Below are positions 4,797 to 7,219 of a stretch of DNA of 7,219 nt, piece by piece (position 1 is the first letter of the stretch; each line of letters opens with the position of its first letter). A program made the position numbers and the translations under genes. Origin of the DNA: Desulfurococcales archaeon (GTDB lineage: Archaea > Thermoproteota > Thermoprotei_A > Sulfolobales > NBVN01); NCBI GenBank assembly GCA_021158735.1, contig JAGGUC010000130.1, positions 1-7,219 of the forward strand, written 5' to 3'. The notes below the pieces were generated by a model that saw only the letters and a program-made list of their open reading frames with translations, was not told where the DNA came from and did no database searches.

Positions 4797-6218
4797 CTAC
4801 GCTAGTTTATTGAGTATTCCCCTGGCGGCTAGTATCCCTGTTGCTGCAGCTACGTTTATTCCCCTTGAGAGTCCTGCGCCGTCACCAGCTACAAATACGT
4901 TGTCAAGCGTCGTTTCTAAGTACTTATTGATTCTGGCCCTAACGCTGTAGAACTTAATCTCTGGTGCGTAGAAGAGTGTCTGTGATGATGCGATGCCAGG
5001 CATTATTGTATCTAATCTGTTGATTGCCTCGATCAGGTTCGCTACAACCCTGTAGGGCAGAGCCATACCTACGTCTCCTGGCGTTACGTGCTTTAGCGTA
5101 GGCTCTACAGCGCTCCTGCTGACACGCTCCCACGTGCTCCTCCTTCCTGCTATTAAGTCCCCGAACCTCTGAATGATTGGCTTACCACCCCCTAGCTTGG
5201 TTGCTAGGTGTGCTATGCTCCTCCCATAAGCTATGGTGTCCTCAAGCGGGTTAGTGAGCTTGACGGTGACTAGTAAGGCGAAGTTGGTGTTCTTGGACTT
5301 CACACCAACGTATGATTCCCCGTTAACACCGACTATGTGGTCGTCGTACCTCTCCTGAACTACGAAGCCATTGGGGTTTGTGCAGAAGGTTCTCACCTTA
5401 TCGTCGTAGACCTTAGTATACATTATTATCTTTGGGTCCCTCACGATCTTCGTTATCGGCTCTGCAATATAGGACGGTATCTCAACTCTAACACCTATGT
5501 CTAGAGGGCCTGGCTTAATCTCAATACCTCTTTTCTTAGCTAACTCAGCAAACCATGACGCACCGCTGCGTCCAGGAGCCAGTATGACGAATTTAGCAGT
5601 TATGTTACCTGAGGCCGTCTTAACTGTCAAGTAGCTACTGCTCCTCACTATGTCGACAGCCTTAGTACCTAGGAAGAACTTGACCCCGCGTGACTCTAAG
5701 TACTTAGTTATGTTCTCAATAACACCCACAGTATTATCAGAACCTATGTGCCTCTGAGGCGTCGGAATAAACTTAGCTCCAGCCTTAGCTGCAAGCCTCT
5801 CCAACTCAGTAGCTATGCTGCTTTGGATAGTAAATAGCCTGTCCTTCGGTGCCCCGAACTTAATGAAAACTGAGTCAATATACTTGATGAGCTCCTCAGC
5901 CTTCCTCCAGCTACCTATCAACTTATCTAAGTCACCGCCAACGTCAGGGCGCAGATTTATTGTTCCGCTACTCAGTGCTCCAGCACCGCCGACCCCCTGC
6001 ATTATGTGGCATGGGTTGCACATAGCACACCCACTGATCTTGTAGTCTACATCTAGCTCAGACGTAACTATAGGGCACCTCCGCTCAGACGCCCTGTACC
6101 CTCTCTCCACTACGGCTACCTTTATGTCACCCCTACTGTTGGTCACAAGCTCATACGCTGCGAACAGTCCCGCAGGTCCAGCACCAACTATTACAACATT
6201 GAACTCACGCACATACAT
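4797..6218 (-). CDS. FAD-dependent dehydrogenase, COG2509 type, with cysteine cluster
   Basis: This 473-residue flavoprotein begins with a Rossmann FAD loop, VVIVGAGPAGLFAAYEL (near residues 8-24), followed by VVERG with the ribose-binding Glu. It ends with VFVAGDGAGLSRGI (441-454), the second FAD contact, and a helix common to the BFD-like and geranylgeranyl-reductase-like families. Between them are RCP (Cys48) and SGCAMCNPCHIMQGVGGAG (63-81; Cys64, 67, 70), a hallmark of COG2509 proteins and a possible iron-sulfur or redox site. RTFCTNPNGFVV (276-287) is another family block. Substrate and electron partner are unknown. No signal or membrane segment is seen. The gene overlaps the purA stop (TGATG). 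GTG at 6221 and GTG at 6212 are alternative starts, the latter with GGTGAT just upstream. Family assignment is firm; co-transcription with purA is very likely. Confidence 0.85.
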   Translation of the reverse strand: MYVREFNVVIVGAGPAGLFAAYELVTNSRGDIKVAVVERGYRASERRCPIVTSELDVDYKISGCAMCNPCHIMQGVGGAGALSSGTINLRPDVGGDLDKLIGSWRKAEELIKYIDSVFIKFGAPKDRLFTIQSSIATELERLAAKAGAKFIPTPQRHIGSDNTVGVIENITKYLESRGVKFFLGTKAVDIVRSSSYLTVKTASGNITAKFVILAPGRSGASWFAELAKKRGIEIKPGPLDIGVRVEIPSYIAEPITKIVRDPKIIMYTKVYDDKVRTFCTNPNGFVVQERYDDHIVGVNGESYVGVKSKNTNFALLVTVKLTNPLEDTIAYGRSIAHLATKLGGGKPIIQRFGDLIAGRRSTWERVSRSAVEPTLKHVTPGDVGMALPYRVVANLIEAINRLDTIMPGIASSQTLFYAPEIKFYSVRARINKYLETTLDNVFVAGDGAGLSRGINVAAATGILAARGILNKLA

Positions 6219-7219
6219 CACCTAAGAAAGCCTAATTCCTTCCTCCTATCTATGACCTGAGTAGCGTCAGGACCTGTGCCGACCAACGTCACAGGTACTC
6301 TAATCTCAGACTCGACCTCCTCAACCCACCTCCGTGCTTCGTAGGGTAACTTACTCCACTCCCTAACCCCACTTGCGTCAGGGTAAAGGACGTCGAGCTT
6401 AGTTATTGCCGCTTGAGTAGCTGAGTTAAGCATAACTGCCCTCCTAGCCAGTCTGAAATTAAACGGCGCGGCCCTCCTCCTCCTGCCCGTGACCGTAGCC
6501 ACCTCATCCCACCCCCTCCTACTCACCTCCTCCGGCGGTAGCTCACCTTCAAGGGGGCCTCCACCAACTCGGGTTACGTAAGCTTTAAATACTACCACCA
6601 CCTCATCAACATGCTTAGGCCCGACACCAACCTCAGAAGCGAACGCGGACGCTGTCGTATCCCTACTAGTTACGTAGGGGTAAGTGCCGTGATATAAACT
6701 TAAGTACGTTCCCTGAGTTCCTTCAACCAGGACATTAAGCCCCTTACCCAGCGCTTCACTTACTTCAGCAGGAACGTCCCTCACCATGTGCTTCAGTTCT
6801 TTGAAATCTTGGGCTAGCCTCAACCTCCTTAAGACTCTATCGGACATAGCTGCCCCAACACCCTGTAGTGTCGACCCTACCTTACCTGATAGGTATGCGT
6901 CCCTCCTCTCCCTCTCAACATGCCCCTCCTCTATAATGCCTGTATTGAAGTCTAGGAACACTCGCCCTTCACTCCCGGTCTCACGAATTTCTTTAAACAG
7001 AACATCCAGCCTTACCAAGGCTCCAGGAGCTATGAGTAGCCTAGTATTCCTATTAACGAATGCTGACGGGAGAGCACGGAGCTTCCAGCTCTTGCCATTA
7101 AATACTACCGTGTGCCCGGCATTGACGGCACCGCACCTTACAGCTACAGCTACATCATCTGCTAAGCTCATGTACGCCACTATCTTTCCCTTACCTTCGT
7201 CACCAAAGAAGCCGCCCAC
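6218..7219 (-). CDS. purA: Adenylosuccinate synthetase, short archaeal form, extreme N-terminus outside the window
   Basis: The visible 333 residues (6218-7219) cover nearly the whole enzyme, which joins IMP and aspartate using GTP to make adenylosuccinate, the first committed step to AMP. In order (fragment numbering): GDEGKGK (6-12) with catalytic Asp7, NAGHT (33-37) with catalytic His36, GSTLQGVGAA (115-124), VEGTQG (165-170), HGTYPYVTS (177-185), TGRRRR (244-249) for IMP/aspartate contact, TKLD (273-276) for guanine recognition, and GTGPD (314-318). Bacterial PurA has about 430 residues; this shorter form is known from archaea and is not a truncation. The GTG at the very edge codes for the Val expected before GGFFGDEGKGK, so the true start lies a few codons further right. 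The stop overlaps the start of the flavoprotein gene. Very sure of function. Confidence 0.95.
   Translation of the reverse strand: MGGFFGDEGKGKIVAYMSLADDVAVAVRCGAVNAGHTVVFNGKSWKLRALPSAFVNRNTRLLIAPGALVRLDVLFKEIRETGSEGRVFLDFNTGIIEEGHVERERRDAYLSGKVGSTLQGVGAAMSDRVLRRLRLAQDFKELKHMVRDVPAEVSEALGKGLNVLVEGTQGTYLSLYHGTYPYVTSRDTTASAFASEVGVGPKHVDEVVVVFKAYVTRVGGGPLEGELPPEEVSRRGWDEVATVTGRRRRAAPFNFRLARRAVMLNSATQAAITKLDVLYPDASGVREWSKLPYEARRWVEEVESEIRVPVTLVGTGPDATQVIDRRKELGFLR

Noticed and set aside
5815..6045. Plus-strand open frame of 76 codons within the flavoprotein gene
   Set aside because: It is antisense to the conserved cysteine and GGAG region, which is clearly coding on the other strand.
4757..6215. 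The 11-base word TGCGTGAGTTC found at about 4757-4767 and, on the minus strand, just inside the flavoprotein start
   Set aside because: Several 11-base matches are expected by chance in a window of this size, and nothing else is shared around the two sites.

Overview
This 7.2 kb window looks like chromosomal DNA from a hyperthermophilic archaeon of the Thermoproteota (Crenarchaeota), possibly near Desulfurococcales. This is inferred from gene content and signals, not from a marker gene. The supporting points are an adenylosuccinate synthetase of the short archaeal type, two tandem DUF131 (TIGR00304) membrane proteins known mainly from archaea, a HELMHIP-type metallopeptidase, GTG and TTG starts behind GGTGA-type ribosome sites, and AT-rich BRE/TATA-like boxes. 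I see no tRNA, rRNA, CRISPR array, insertion sequence or phage gene.

Layout, left to right. Positions 1-340 (-) hold the N-terminal 113 residues of a Kef/NhaS-type cation:proton antiporter that runs off the window. Positions 341-671 hold no convincing gene but do hold a good candidate promoter and two inverted repeats. A small zinc metallopeptidase (672-1073, -) is transcribed divergently from two DUF131 membrane proteins (1178-1474 and 1477-1746, +), which form a two-gene unit. A MobA-like molybdenum-cofactor guanylyltransferase (1770-2369, -) converges on them. From its other side a P-loop protein resembling HPr kinase (2402-3370, +) diverges across only 32 bp, followed by an M20 (ArgE/DapE-type) metallohydrolase (3414-4724, +). 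Facing these are purA (6218 to the window end, -) and, overlapping its stop codon, a COG2509-type FAD-dependent dehydrogenase (4797-6218, -).

The genes are mostly unrelated housekeeping functions: ion transport, purine synthesis, molybdopterin cofactor maturation and amide hydrolysis. Only two groups look co-transcribed: the DUF131 pair and purA with the flavoprotein. The least understood products are the HPr-kinase-like P-loop protein with its unrecognised N-terminal half, the DUF131 pair, and the cysteine-rich flavoprotein. I found no clear evidence of a wholly new multi-gene system; the findings list the points that would repay checking.
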